A model generated the notes under the pieces. That model was not told the DNA's origin and did not search any database. It saw only the letters and a list, made by a program, of their open reading frames with translations. 64,000 bases of DNA from positions 124,204-188,203 of the forward strand of contig DDYF01000039.1 in assembly GCA_002347645.1 (NCBI GenBank), given 5' to 3'. The translations under genes and the position numbers were made by a program. This DNA is from Thermoleophilia bacterium UBA2241. GTDB taxonomy: Bacteria; Actinomycetota; Thermoleophilia; UBA2241. This document shows positions 7,277-16,689 of the stretch, in pieces; the stretch's first letter is position 1; the number at the start of each line of letters is the position of its first letter.

Positions 7277-8968
7277 TCACTCCCCCTTCGCGCGTGCTCC
7301 GTCGAGGACCGTCAGACTGACGTACGAGCCGCTCGTCCCCCCCGTCGTGAGCTCCTGCTCGCTGCATTCCGTACGCGTCGCGAACCAAGGGTCCGCGTCG
7401 GTGCCCGGGTGCGGCAGGTAGAGCGGGAAGTCGCTCGACGCGACGTGGAGCCGCAGGCTGTGACCGGCCTGCAAGCGGTAACCGGTATGGCTGAGGTCGA
7501 CGCGCGTGAGCCGCTCCGGGTCCGGCCGCTCGACATCGGCCTGCCCGCGGGCGATCGCCCGCGCGCTGCCGTCGGGGGCGACGTCGAGCAGCTTGGCGAA
7601 GACGTGCGTCGACGGGCCCGACGTCCCGACGGCGAGGCCGGCGTGCACCGGGCCGGCGAGGTCGAGCGCGTCGCGCAGCGGCTCGCCGGTGAACGTGAGC
7701 ACGTCGTCGCGCTCCTCGATCTCGCGCTCGTCCGCCCAATCTCTGACCTGCGAGAACGGGTCGTGGAGCGCCGACGGCACGAGGCGCTCGGGGTCGTGCA
7801 CCCAGCGCACGCTCGCCGCCTGCGCCTCGGGCGCCGCCGCCAGCGCGCCGCCGGCGGCGCCCGACGTCGCCCAGCCCGGCGACGCCGGGTACAGGCGCAG
7901 CTCGCGCGCGCCCGGGGGCGGCCACGAGGGAGCCTCGCGCCAGTCGTCGTGGCCCAAGAACCAGCGCACCCGCGGCACGCCGCTCGGGTCGCCTTTCCCC
8001 CTCAGGAACACATCGAAGAAGTCCAGCGCCGGTGCGGTGAGCGAGGGCAGCATGCGCGCCAGCGCACCGTCGTCGCTGTCGTGGTCGTCCTCGAGACCGA
8101 TTGGGAAGCGGCTCAGGTGGTAGTTCTCGTGGTCTGTCGCGTCGGCGATGAGGTACTGCGGGCCCACCAGGCCGGGACGGGCGTGCAACGCCTCGTAGTC
8201 GCTCATCGAGTACGGCAGGATGTTGTCGAACCACCCCACCGAGTGGAGGACCGGCACCTTGAGATAGTCGAACGGGTGCCGGGCGGGCGGGTAGATCGAG
8301 AATGCCCGGCCGGCGGGGTCGTAGACAAACCGGTCGAGCGCCGCGCAGCGGCGCCCGATCCGAGCGAAGCTCTCGTCGAACGCCGCCGCCAGCGGGCGCA
8401 CACTCCAGTCGACCGGGAAGTCGTAGATGAAGTTGTCGACCCAGAAGTGCGCCAGGTAGTCAGACATGTACAACTCGGGTACGCAGCCGCTGCCCGGATG
8501 CAGCGCGGCGAAGAAGTCGGTCCCGGTCACGCGGGGGACGATCGCCTGGAGCGCCGTGTGGCCGCTCGCCACGGCGGCCCACTGCGTGTAGCCGAAGTAC
8601 GAGTCACCCCACATGCCGACCACGCCGTCCGACCACGTCTGCGCGACGATCCACTCCAGCGTGTCGTAGCCGTCGTCGATCTCGTGCACGAAGGGCATGG
8701 TCTCGCCCTCCGAGCGAAACTTGCCGCGCACGTCCTGGGCGATGAAGACGTAGCCGCGCTCGTTGAAGCACGGCGCCAGCGCCGGCATGAACGTGTAGCG
8801 TCCGCACTTGTCGTAGGGCAGGCGGACGAGGACCGCCGGGTGTCTGCCGGGCGTATCCGGCAGGTAGACGTCGGTCGCCAGGCGCACGCCGTCCCGCATG
8901 CGGACCATCGTCTGCTCCGCGCGCGGGTCGAGCGGCGCCGGCTTCAGGTAGTCCATCTGGTACGGCAT
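7277..8968 (-). CDS. CocE/NonD family hydrolase (X-Pro dipeptidyl-peptidase S15 fold)
   Basis: A 563-residue alpha/beta hydrolase. The N-terminal half has the S15 pattern (MRDGVRLATDVYLP, LVRLPYDKC, nucleophile Ser123 in GDSYFGYTQW); the C-terminal half is the jelly-roll-like X-Pro_DPP_C domain ending in YRLQAGHSLRLHVASSDFPLY. Relatives hydrolyse acylated substrates, cocaine, cephalosporin esters or glutaryl amides. Coupling with a peptide-type binding protein suggests uptake and hydrolysis of a peptide or ester. Start is ATG at 8968. It is divergent from a TetR gene that may control it. Confidence 0.9.
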   Translation of the reverse strand: MPYQMDYLKPAPLDPRAEQTMVRMRDGVRLATDVYLPDTPGRHPAVLVRLPYDKCGRYTFMPALAPCFNERGYVFIAQDVRGKFRSEGETMPFVHEIDDGYDTLEWIVAQTWSDGVVGMWGDSYFGYTQWAAVASGHTALQAIVPRVTGTDFFAALHPGSGCVPELYMSDYLAHFWVDNFIYDFPVDWSVRPLAAAFDESFARIGRRCAALDRFVYDPAGRAFSIYPPARHPFDYLKVPVLHSVGWFDNILPYSMSDYEALHARPGLVGPQYLIADATDHENYHLSRFPIGLEDDHDSDDGALARMLPSLTAPALDFFDVFLRGKGDPSGVPRVRWFLGHDDWREAPSWPPPGARELRLYPASPGWATSGAAGGALAAAPEAQAASVRWVHDPERLVPSALHDPFSQVRDWADEREIEERDDVLTFTGEPLRDALDLAGPVHAGLAVGTSGPSTHVFAKLLDVAPDGSARAIARGQADVERPDPERLTRVDLSHTGYRLQAGHSLRLHVASSDFPLYLPHPGTDADPWFATRTECSEQELTTGGTSGSYVSLTVLDGARAKGE

Positions 8969-9187
8969 GCACCCCCCTCTCCGATGCCGGTGACGGCATC
9001 GCTCGCCAACGATCCCCCGGCTTCTTCGTATCCCCGACGACGACGGCTGAGGACTGCCACGGACAGCGGCGACCGGTAGGAAGAGCGGCAGCCGACGATT
9101 GGGGAGAGAGCAGGGAACGGTCGCGAATCATCGACTGCGACCTGTGACCTAAGATAGAAAGGGACCACCCGTTGTCAAGGAGGAAAA

Positions 9188-9907
9188 ATGCCCGCGGACG
9201 ACGCCGGCAAGCGCAGGGGCAGGCCGCCTGCGGCCCCCGCCCCCTACCCTGCCGGCCCGATGGACAAGTGGCTCGACGAGCTCTCGCCGACGGCGCACAA
9301 CATCCTGCGTGCCGCAGGTCACCTACTTCTCGAGCGCGGTTACGACGCCGTCACGCTCGAGGGTGTCGCCCTCGAGGCCGGCGAGGACCGCGCGGCCATC
9401 ACGCGCCACTTCGGCAGCAAGGCCGGGTTGCTCCACGCGCTGTTCGACGACCTGGGGGAAGGGATCTTCGAGGAGTTGAGCGCGCATGCGGCCGCCTTGC
9501 CGGTCGGCGAACGACGTCGACACGTCTTCCTCCGCAGCCTGGCCGGCTTGGCCACCGATCCCAAGCTGGCGCTCGGCATGTACGAGCTGGTCCCCCACAT
9601 CCTGCGGGAGCCTACGCTCCGCGAGCGCTTCGCAGCGCTCTACATGATGTACCGCAAGCTCATGTTCGAGGAGTGCGGCATGACGGAGTGCATGGCGAAG
9701 CTCACCGCATATCAGGATCGTCAAGATGCGCACGCCCTTCCGGCCCTGGTCATGGCGATCATCGACGGCATGTCCTTCCAGATGAGCCTTGACCCGAAGA
9801 CCGTCGACTGCGACCGCGTCTTCGCCCTCCTCGACTTGTTCGTGTCGGCCGTCCTCGACGGCAAGCTCAGGACAGAGGGCCAGCTCGGCGAGACCGGCCT
9901 GGACTGA
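9188..9907 (+). CDS. TetR family transcriptional regulator
   Basis: A 239-residue regulator. After a Pro-rich 25-residue leader it has a TetR helix-turn-helix (about 35-85: HNILRAAGHLLLERGYDAVTLEGVALEAG, then ITRHFGSKAGLLHALF) and an all-helical ligand domain. A very strong AAGGAGGAAA precedes ATG 9188. It faces away from the CocE-like hydrolase across 219 bp, with no clear palindrome that I could pick out. It probably regulates the hydrolase/solute-binding operon. Confidence 0.9.
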   Translation: MPADDAGKRRGRPPAAPAPYPAGPMDKWLDELSPTAHNILRAAGHLLLERGYDAVTLEGVALEAGEDRAAITRHFGSKAGLLHALFDDLGEGIFEELSAHAAALPVGERRRHVFLRSLAGLATDPKLALGMYELVPHILREPTLRERFAALYMMYRKLMFEECGMTECMAKLTAYQDRQDAHALPALVMAIIDGMSFQMSLDPKTVDCDRVFALLDLFVSAVLDGKLRTEGQLGETGLD

Positions 9908-10004
9908 CGGGCGGCCCCCCTTCCAATTCATCGGATTGGTACTACAGTAGCGTTGAGGCCTGTCGCCGCAGAGGGCGGGGACGGCCCTTTGAGGGAGGGG
10001 TCCA

Positions 10005-11126
10005 ATGAGATCTTCGACGCGATCCGGCGCGCGGCGTCGGCACGCACTCGGCGCTGCTCTCGTCCTCGTCGCGCTCGCGGTGGCGGCATTCCCGGCCGTC
10101 GCGAGCGCCGGCCACATCGCCTCGCGCTTCACCGCACCGCCACCGCCAGACCCCGAGTGGGAGAACCAGGGCGCCCCGCAGGTCTCACAAGACGGGGTGG
10201 CGTGGCAGGTGGGCGGCGACGACATGTTCATGATGGGCTATGTCTGGAAGATGGGGAACGTCGCAGCCGTGGAGCGTGACGAGTTCCGCTGGGCCTCATC
10301 CTTCGACTACGCGAACTGGGACACCTCGCACGTCGTGGTCTACTGCCTGCCGTGGGAGGACACGCCGGACGAAGTCTGGGTGAGCAACGGCACGACGAGC
10401 CTGAAGCTGGCCGGCGGTGTCAACGACGCGCGCAACCCGCGTATCGCGGGCACGCGGGTCGTCTGGGAGGAGCGCGTGGCCGGCTCCTGGGACATCCACT
10501 CCGCCGAGATCGACATCGACACGCTCGCGCCCGGCGCCACCGTCGTCGTCTGCGGCGCCCGCGGCGACCAGAAGAGCCCCGACGTCGACTCCGGCGTCGT
10601 GGTCTGGCAAGACAAGCGCAGCGGCCAGTGGGAGGTCTACGCGCGCAATCTCAGCCTCGGCAGCGCGAAGCGCCTGACGACGAGCCGCGCCAAGCAGGTC
10701 CACCCCCGGATCGACGACGGTTGGGTCGTCTGGGAGGACTACCGCAACGTTGGGTACGGCGCCGATATCTACGCGCGGCGTGCCCGGCAGGTGTGGACCG
10801 CAAGTGACGGTTGGCACTGGAAGCTCGGCGCCGTCCGCATGGTATGTCACGCGCGCAAGCACCAGCTCCAACCGGACGTCGGCGGCGGCTTCATCGTCTG
10901 GACCGACTGGCGTAGCGCAACAGCGCTGGTAGACGACGACCCGCCCGACACCGACATCCGCGGCTACCAGATCTCGTCCCGCGACAGGTTCCGGATCACC
11001 TCCGCCGACGGCATGGAGCGCTCGCCCGACCTCGAGTACCGGACGGTCGTGTACGGCAGCTACCAGTCGACGCACATGGGCCAGCCGTGGGGCGGCCGCG
11101 TGAAGGGTGCCCACCTCCAGCCCTGA
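10005..11126 (+). CDS. Secreted beta-propeller-like protein
   Basis: A 373-residue exported protein. Residues 1-35 form a signal peptide (RRRHALGAALVLVALAVAAFPAVASA). The mature part holds repeated blades of the kind VVWEERVAGSWDIHS, VVWQDKRSGQWEVYARNLS, VVWEDYRNVGYGADIYAR and IVWTDWRSA, each a W-x-D-x-R strand motif, as in TolB-like or NHL-like propellers that read as a periplasmic or cell-surface scaffold. No catalytic residues are evident. AGGGAGGGG precedes ATG 10005. It is a single-gene unit followed by a strong hairpin. Confidence 0.8.
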   Translation: MRSSTRSGARRRHALGAALVLVALAVAAFPAVASAGHIASRFTAPPPPDPEWENQGAPQVSQDGVAWQVGGDDMFMMGYVWKMGNVAAVERDEFRWASSFDYANWDTSHVVVYCLPWEDTPDEVWVSNGTTSLKLAGGVNDARNPRIAGTRVVWEERVAGSWDIHSAEIDIDTLAPGATVVVCGARGDQKSPDVDSGVVVWQDKRSGQWEVYARNLSLGSAKRLTTSRAKQVHPRIDDGWVVWEDYRNVGYGADIYARRARQVWTASDGWHWKLGAVRMVCHARKHQLQPDVGGGFIVWTDWRSATALVDDDPPDTDIRGYQISSRDRFRITSADGMERSPDLEYRTVVYGSYQSTHMGQPWGGRVKGAHLQP

Positions 11127-11151
11127 ACGGAGGCGAATCGGGCAACAAGAA

Positions 11152-11181
11152 GGGCGGGACCGGCTGACGCCGGTCCCGCCC
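11152..11181. terminator. Hairpin between converging genes
   Basis: A perfect 13-bp stem (11152-11164 with 11169-11181) around a TGAC loop lies between the secreted protein gene (+) and etfA (-). There is no T-run on either side, so it may work with Rho or as a bidirectional stop in this GC-rich genome. Confidence 0.7.
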
Positions 11182-11275
11182 CAAGCGCTCCCAGGGGCGC
11201 CGTCTCTCACCCGGGGGAGCGAGCCTCGCGACGCGCGGGGGGTGCGCGCCGTAGGCTTTCTTCACACGACCTGCC

Positions 11276-12223
11276 TCACACCACCTTGAGCCGTTCGACC
11301 ACCGCCGGCACGACCTCGTAGAGGTCGCCGACGATGCCGTAGTCGGCCATCTGGAAGATAGGCGCGTCCTTGTCCTTGTTGATCGCCGCGATGAGCTTCG
11401 CGCTCGAGACGCCCACGGTGTGCTGCACCTGGCCCGAGATGCCGACGCTCAGGTAGAGGTCGGGAGCGGTCTTGGCGCCGGAGAGGCCGATGATGCGGTC
11501 CTCGCCCAGCCACTGGAAGTCGGCGAGACTCTTGGTGCAGCCGACCACGCCCTCGAGGGCCTCGGCGAGCTGATCGCCGAGGGAAAGGTCCTCGCGGGTG
11601 GCGAAGCCGCGCCCTACGCCGACGATGCGCGGCGCCGCATCGAGGCTCACGGCGTCTCCCTCTTTGGCGCGACGCTCGACGACCTTCATGCCGGTCGCGA
11701 GCTCAAGGGCCGGCGTGACGACGGTGCCGGCACCGGCGGTCGCGCCCTCGGATGAAAACGTCTTGGGCATGACCGCGAACACCTTGACGTCGCCGGCGAC
11801 CTTCTCGCGCGCGACGGTGGCGCCGGCGAAGGCGTAGCGCGCGGCAACGAACTCGCCGCCCTCAAGCTCGAGACCGTTCACGTCGGTGACGGCGCCGGCG
11901 CCGAGCTTCTCGGCGAGGCGGCCGGCCAGCTCCTTACCGCGCCGCGTCGAGCCGAGCAGGACGACCTTGGCGTCGGCCTCGGCGGCGATCTGCGCGAGCG
12001 CGACCGCCACCGAATCGGCCGGCCAGCCCTCGAGCGCCGGGTCTTCACTCACGAAGACGCGGTCGGCGCCGGCGGCGCCGAGCTCGGCCGCGGCCGCCGC
12101 GGCCCCTTCACCCAGGGCCGCGGCGCTCACGCCGAGCCCCAGCGCCTGGGCGAACTCGCGTCCCTTGGCGGCCAGCTCGCAGGCCGCCTGGGTCTTCTCG
12201 CTGTAGACAAGCAGATCGGCCAT
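11276..12223 (-). CDS. etfA: Electron transfer flavoprotein subunit alpha
   Basis: A 315-residue EtfA/FixB protein. The N-terminal domain is the ETF nucleotide-like fold, and the C-terminal FAD-binding domain has the family signature (RIVGVGRGFATREDLSLGDQLAEALEG, GISGQVQHTVGVSSAKLIAAINKDKDAPIFQMADYGIVGD in segments). It carries electrons from acyl-CoA dehydrogenase to the FixC-type oxidoreductase. Start ATG 12223 with GGGGAGGT. It is two bases downstream of etfB and is the last gene of the minus-strand module. Confidence 0.95.
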   Translation of the reverse strand: MADLLVYSEKTQAACELAAKGREFAQALGLGVSAAALGEGAAAAAAELGAAGADRVFVSEDPALEGWPADSVAVALAQIAAEADAKVVLLGSTRRGKELAGRLAEKLGAGAVTDVNGLELEGGEFVAARYAFAGATVAREKVAGDVKVFAVMPKTFSSEGATAGAGTVVTPALELATGMKVVERRAKEGDAVSLDAAPRIVGVGRGFATREDLSLGDQLAEALEGVVGCTKSLADFQWLGEDRIIGLSGAKTAPDLYLSVGISGQVQHTVGVSSAKLIAAINKDKDAPIFQMADYGIVGDLYEVVPAVVERLKVV

Positions 12224-12225
12224 GA

Positions 12226-13005
12226 CTACCTCCCCACCACGCCTTCCTTGACGAGCGCGTTGACGAAGGCCTCGGCCTGTTCCGCGACAGTACCCTCGAA
12301 CACGATGTGCTTGCGGTCCTGCTCCTCGGCAAGGTTCGAGAGGACCTCCTGCTTCGGCGCCAGAGCGCCGGCGTCGAGCCCGATGTCGGCGAGACTCCAC
12401 ACCTGGGTGGGCTTGGACCCAGCCTTCATGATGTGCATCAGCGAAGGGATGCGCGGCTCGTTGATCTCGCTCACGACGGTCACGGCGGCCGGCAGCGGCA
12501 GCTCGAGCGTCTCGATCATCTCGTCCATGCTGCGCTCGCAGCGCACCGCGTCTCCGGCAGCCTCGACCTTGCGCGCGTAGCCCACCTGAGGCACGCCGAG
12601 CTTCTCGGCCACGCGCGACGGCACTTGACCGGTGTAGTTGTCGCTCGAGCCCTCGCCGAAGAGCAGCAGGTCGCACGCGGGCAGCTTCTTGACGGCGGCG
12701 GCGATCACGGTCGCGACGCCGGCCTGGTCGAGTGTCGCCGCGGCCGGGTCGTCGACGATCACGGCCTCGTCGGCGCCCATGGCCAGCGCGTCCTTGATCG
12801 TCTCCTTGATCTTGCGGTTGGTCTCGGCGACGGTCAGCGCGACGACCTTGCCTCCGGCGGCGTCGCGCACCTGGATCGCCGTCTCGAGGGCGTTCTTGTC
12901 GAGGTCGCCGAGCTTGAAGGGCACAGCCTCGATCACCGGTTCACGGTCTTTGATGCGGACCATCTGCGGGTCCGGGTTGGTCTTCACACAGACGACGATG
13001 TCCAA
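12226..13005 (-). CDS. etfB: Electron transfer flavoprotein subunit beta
   Basis: A 259-residue EtfB/FixA protein with the typical start MDIVVCVKTNPDP and the nucleotide-binding segment LLFGEGSSDNYTGQVPSRVAEKLGVP. It pairs with the EtfA encoded directly after it. Whether this is a bifurcating (FixAB-type) or simple ETF cannot be told by eye; the neighbouring fixC and fixX make the FixABCX arrangement plausible. Confidence 0.95.
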   Translation of the reverse strand: MDIVVCVKTNPDPQMVRIKDREPVIEAVPFKLGDLDKNALETAIQVRDAAGGKVVALTVAETNRKIKETIKDALAMGADEAVIVDDPAAATLDQAGVATVIAAAVKKLPACDLLLFGEGSSDNYTGQVPSRVAEKLGVPQVGYARKVEAAGDAVRCERSMDEMIETLELPLPAAVTVVSEINEPRIPSLMHIMKAGSKPTQVWSLADIGLDAGALAPKQEVLSNLAEEQDRKHIVFEGTVAEQAEAFVNALVKEGVVGR

Positions 13006-13009
13006 GAGG

Positions 13010-13699
13010 TCACCTCTTCTCGTTCTCGATCAGGGCGCTCTCGAGCCCGCGGGCAGGGTCGAGCACCATGGCGGCGACCCGGTACCTGGGTGCAAGCGCC
13101 GCCCAGACCACCTCGAGCAGCCCGGCAGGCTCCTGCGCCGGGCACGCCGCCTCGACGAACGGCCGGCCGCCCTCGATCGTGTCGCCGTCCGACTTGTAGG
13201 TCGTGAGCAGGACGGCGTCGCCAGGCGCCGGCTCGCGGACGACGACGGTGTGGATGTCGCTCGTCGTCCGGCCGCCGGCGCTGCGCCGCGCGACGCCGAG
13301 GACCGCCTCGACGGGCTTCGCCCGCGAGACGACGATGGTGATGCGGTCGGTGAAGATCGGCCCGTCGGGCTCGTGCTCGAGGCCGTCGAGCGCGACCTGC
13401 GGCGCGCGCCCCGCCTCGAGCTTCTCGAGCACCGTGTCGACCTGGCGCCCGTTGCCGACGACCATCCAGCGGTCCGACGTGCGCGCCGCGGCGTAATGGC
13501 GCAGCGGGTCGTCGGCGCCCTCGCCGAGCGGACTGACGAGCAGCTCGCCGCCGGCGCCGCGGCGGATCTCCCGCTGCTGCGACGCGGGACTGCGCCCGGT
13601 CACGAAGTAGGCCACCAGGGCGCCTTCGCCCGTTCCGACGAGGGCCAAGCCGCGCCCGGGGTACGCGTTTGCGCCGAGGACTGCGGTCAACTCATCCAT
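13010..13699 (-). CDS. IMP cyclohydrolase-like protein (PF07826 type)
   Basis: A 229-residue protein resembling the PurO-like IMP cyclohydrolase family: NAYPGRGLALVGTGEGALVAYFVTGRSPASQQREI near the start (written here in pieces: YPGRG, YFVTGRSPASQQRE), then the family segments HEPDGPIFTDRITIV and LLTTYKSDGDTIEGGRPF. Its place inside an ETF/FixCX operon, four bases before etfB, is unexpected for purine synthesis. It may do another nucleotide reaction, such as flavin-related chemistry; that is speculation. Confidence 0.75.
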   Translation of the reverse strand: MDELTAVLGANAYPGRGLALVGTGEGALVAYFVTGRSPASQQREIRRGAGGELLVSPLGEGADDPLRHYAAARTSDRWMVVGNGRQVDTVLEKLEAGRAPQVALDGLEHEPDGPIFTDRITIVVSRAKPVEAVLGVARRSAGGRTTSDIHTVVVREPAPGDAVLLTTYKSDGDTIEGGRPFVEAACPAQEPAGLLEVVWAALAPRYRVAAMVLDPARGLESALIENEKR

Positions 13700-13745
13700 G
13701 GTTCTCCCCCCTGTCTCTTCGTCTTCACGCTGCCGGTCACCCCGG

Positions 13746-14021
13746 TCAGCTCATCCTGTACTGGACGCCGAACTGGGACCTGGGGTACGACCACGTCAGA
13801 GCCCTCGGCTCGCAGCAGATCATGCAGGTGCCGCACTCGAGGCACCCCTCCCAGTTGACGGTCATGCGCTTTGCGTCGTCGAGCTCGTAGAGGTCGGCCG
13901 GGCAGACGTAGAGACAGGCCCGGTTCGTGCACACGGTCGCGCAGACCTCCTGCGCGATGACGATGTGCGGCTCCTTGTCGAGCTTGAAGACGTCCAGCCC
14001 GAGCTTCGCGTCGATGTTCAC
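13746..14021 (-). CDS. fixX: Ferredoxin-like protein FixX
   Basis: A 91-residue FixX-type ferredoxin with two cysteine clusters (CATVCTNRACLYVCP and CLECGTCMICCEP), enough for one or two Fe-S clusters. The closing ALTWSYPRSQFGVQYR is typical of FixX. GTG start at 14021 after GGAGGAGGTG. It follows fixC by 17 bp and would pass electrons with FixC from ETF to quinone or another acceptor. Confidence 0.92.
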   Translation of the reverse strand: MNIDAKLGLDVFKLDKEPHIVIAQEVCATVCTNRACLYVCPADLYELDDAKRMTVNWEGCLECGTCMICCEPRALTWSYPRSQFGVQYRMS

Positions 14022-14038
14022 GGTCGCACCTCCTCCCT

Positions 14039-15328
14039 CTACAGCTTCCTCGCCAGCCACGCGTCCTGGAGCGTCGACGGCCTGAGGAAGTCGCGCTTGA
14101 CGCCTCGCCACGCCTTCTTGACGAGCGGCGGGGTGGGGCCGGGGCCGACGGTGAAGACGTCCTCGAAGAGGCGCGACACCGCCGTCGGGTACTGCCTGAA
14201 GAGGCGCGGGACCTCCATGAACTGCGGGTACGCCCGCGCCGTCTCGAGGTCCTTGAGCACGAAGCTGTCGCGCAGGGCCGCCTCGTACGAGGCAAGGCCG
14301 GCGGCCGAGAAGTCGCCGGCCGCCTTCGCCCTGAGCATCGCCTGCGCGGCGTGGTACCCCGAGGCGATGGCGAAGTCCATGCCGCGCACGGTGACGAGGG
14401 CATTGAGGCTCAGGCCCGCGGCGTCGCCGGCGAGGACGTAGCCGTCGCCGTAGAGCCGCGGCACCTTGGCGATGCCGCCCTCGGGGATCGCGTGCGCGGA
14501 GTACTCCGCCACGGTACCGCCGGCGACCAGCGGCTTGATCTGCGGCAGTTCCTTGAAGCGCTCGAGCAGCTGGTGCGACTCGATCTCGCGCCCGTCGGCC
14601 TTCATCGCGTGCATGCCGACGACGACGCCGAGCGAGATGCTCTCCTTGTTCGTGTAGAGGAAGCCGCCGCCCATCATCCCGTCGGTGACGGTGCCCAGGA
14701 AGAGCTGGGCGGCGCCCTCGCCGGGATTGAGGTTCCAGCGGTCCTCGATCACGCCGGCCGGGAGCTCGATGACCTCCTTGTAGCCGAGCGCGTGGTCCTT
14801 CTCGTCGGGGCGGGCGGCGAGCCCGGCCGGCTCCGCCAGCAGGCGAAGGACGCCCTCGGCGACGACGACCACGTCGGCGCCGATCTCGTCCTCGCCGGCG
14901 CGGATGCCGACGATCCGCCCGTCCTTGCGCAGCAGCTCGTCCACCTTCATGCCGGGGACGACCATGCCGCCCTTCTCGCCGACCTTCTCGGCGAGCCACT
15001 GGTCGAGCCGGGCACGCACGACCGTGTACGACTGGGGCGGGCCGGCGACCAGGTGGTCCGAGGCGAGCTCGAACGTGGTGTGGGCGCCGTCGCCCATCAT
15101 GGTGATGAGCTCGCGGGCGACGGGGCGCTCGAACGGCGCCTCCTCCCAGAGCTCAGGGTAGAAGCCGCGGATCGGGCTCACGTAGAGGCGGCCGCCGGTG
15201 ACGTTCTTGGCGCCAGCGTAGTCGCCGCGCTCGAGCACCATGACCTCGGCGCCGGCGCCGGCGAGTCCGTACGCGGCCGACAGGCCTGCGAGACCACCAC
15301 CGACGACGATGCACTCGACCTTTTCCAT
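14039..15328 (-). CDS. fixC: FixC-type ETF:quinone oxidoreductase flavoprotein
   Basis: A 429-residue FAD protein. The dinucleotide-binding motif GGGLAGLSAAYGLAGAG starts at residue 10, and the second FAD segment GDGYVLAGDAAGLSLNALVTVRGMDFAIASG is near 300. It belongs to the FixC/ETF-QO family that takes electrons from ETF. It has no Fe-S domain of its own; that is supplied by FixX next to it. Start ATG 15328. Two strong hairpins separate it from the upstream acyl-CoA dehydrogenase gene, so the levels of the two parts may differ. Confidence 0.94.
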   Translation of the reverse strand: MEKVECIVVGGGLAGLSAAYGLAGAGAEVMVLERGDYAGAKNVTGGRLYVSPIRGFYPELWEEAPFERPVARELITMMGDGAHTTFELASDHLVAGPPQSYTVVRARLDQWLAEKVGEKGGMVVPGMKVDELLRKDGRIVGIRAGEDEIGADVVVVAEGVLRLLAEPAGLAARPDEKDHALGYKEVIELPAGVIEDRWNLNPGEGAAQLFLGTVTDGMMGGGFLYTNKESISLGVVVGMHAMKADGREIESHQLLERFKELPQIKPLVAGGTVAEYSAHAIPEGGIAKVPRLYGDGYVLAGDAAGLSLNALVTVRGMDFAIASGYHAAQAMLRAKAAGDFSAAGLASYEAALRDSFVLKDLETARAYPQFMEVPRLFRQYPTAVSRLFEDVFTVGPGPTPPLVKKAWRGVKRDFLRPSTLQDAWLARKL

Positions 15329-15357
15329 GCCGCTTCCCTTGTCGTTTCAGCAGACCC

Positions 15358-15421
15358 GGGAGGCGCGGCGCGACGAGTCACGCCGCGCCTCCCGTCGGGC
15401 GGGCCGGCCAATGGCCGGCCC
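15358..15421. terminator. Double hairpin between acyl-CoA dehydrogenase and fixC
   Basis: The first stem is 13 bp (15358-15370 with 15381-15393). The second is a near-continuous palindrome, 10 bp on each side of one base (15401-15410 with 15412-15421). Both lie in the gap after the dehydrogenase stop. They are probably terminators or mRNA-stabilising structures inside the operon. Confidence 0.65.
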
Positions 15422-15432
15422 GACGACCCCGT

Positions 15433-16665
15433 TCAGTCTTTGAACGGGTTGTGGGTCTCGCCCCACTCGTCGCGGGCGATGATGCCGCGCATGATCATCA
15501 GGCCGCCCTCAGCGCCGACCTCGTAGCTCATGACGCCGCGGAGCAGCATCTCGAGCGGGGTCTCCTTCGTGTAGCCGAAGGCGCCGTGGTACATCATCCC
15601 GTGGCGGGCGATGTCGTGGCAGAGCGTCGGGCTCAGGCACTTGCAGGTCGAGATGACCTTGTTGATCTCCTTGCGCCCGAACTGGCCCGGGTTGGTGTGC
15701 TCCTGGCCGATCATCCACGCGCCGCGCAGAAGGTTGAGCTTGAGCATGTCGAGCTGCATCCAGTCGTCGGCCATCTCGAACGAGATGCCCTCCCACTTGC
15801 CGAGCGGCTTGCCGAAGGTCTTGCGCTGGGCGGTGTACTCGCCGCTGATCTCGAGCGCCTTCTCGGCCCCGCCGAGGCAGGCGGCGGCCACGAGCACGCG
15901 AGCGGCGTTGAAGCCGTCCATGTTCACGTAGAAGCCCTTGCCCTCTTCGCCCAAGATGTACTTCTTGGGCAGCTCGACGTCCTTGTAGATCCACCCGCCG
16001 GTGGACAGGCCCATGCGGCCCATGTCCTTGTAGGTCGTGTAGGTGATGCCGGGCAGGTGGGCGGGGACCCAGATGAAGGTCATGCCCTTGTGGCCTTGGT
16101 TCGGGTCGGTCTTGACGAGCGTGCAATGGCCGCTCGGGGCGCCCCACTTCTCGCATTCCTTGGGGCCGGAGACGTAGGCCTTCTCGCCGTTGAGGATGTA
16201 CGCCTGCTTCTCCTCGTTCCACGGGGCGATCGTCTTGATGGCGCCGAGGTCGGAACCGCCACCGGGCTCGGTCGTGTTGATGCCGGCGAACGCCTTGCCG
16301 GCGGCCACGGCCGGCAGCAGCTCCTGCTTGAGCTCGTCGGTGCCGTAACGGTTGACGATGTAGGCCCAGCCGATCGTGAGCAGCGTGTAGACGGGCGTGC
16401 TCATGCTCAGGTCGGCGCGCGCGGTCTCCTGGATGGTGATCATCGCGTAGATGAGGCGCTCGTCGTCGGGGAGCGGCATGCCGCCGTACTGCTCGGGGAT
16501 CGTGACGCCGAACATGCCCATCTCCGCCATGCCGGCGGTGATGTCGGTCGGGATCCCGTCCTCTGCCTCGTCGATCGCGCGGGCGCGCGGCTCGAGGTTC
16601 TTGACCAGCCACTCGCGGATGGCCTGGCGGTACATGTTCTGCTCGGTGGTGTAACGGAAGTCCAT
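15433..16665 (-). CDS. Acyl-CoA dehydrogenase
   Basis: A 410-residue flavoenzyme with the full three-part acyl-CoA dehydrogenase fold: helical N-domain (EQYGGMPLPDDERL), FAD-contacting beta domain (NTTEPGGGSDLGAIKT, about 130-145), and C-domain with RKTFGKPLGKWEGISFEMADDW and GAFGYTKETPLEMLLRG. It oxidises a CoA thioester to the 2,3-enoyl form and reduces ETF. The nearby CoA-transferase suggests a dedicated organic acid, possibly a dicarboxylate such as glutarate, but the sequence alone does not give the substrate. Start ATG 16665 after AAAGGAGGAG. Confidence 0.95.
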   Translation of the reverse strand: MDFRYTTEQNMYRQAIREWLVKNLEPRARAIDEAEDGIPTDITAGMAEMGMFGVTIPEQYGGMPLPDDERLIYAMITIQETARADLSMSTPVYTLLTIGWAYIVNRYGTDELKQELLPAVAAGKAFAGINTTEPGGGSDLGAIKTIAPWNEEKQAYILNGEKAYVSGPKECEKWGAPSGHCTLVKTDPNQGHKGMTFIWVPAHLPGITYTTYKDMGRMGLSTGGWIYKDVELPKKYILGEEGKGFYVNMDGFNAARVLVAAACLGGAEKALEISGEYTAQRKTFGKPLGKWEGISFEMADDWMQLDMLKLNLLRGAWMIGQEHTNPGQFGRKEINKVISTCKCLSPTLCHDIARHGMMYHGAFGYTKETPLEMLLRGVMSYEVGAEGGLMIMRGIIARDEWGETHNPFKD

Positions 16666-16689
16666 GCAGCTCCTCCTTTGGGACCTGTC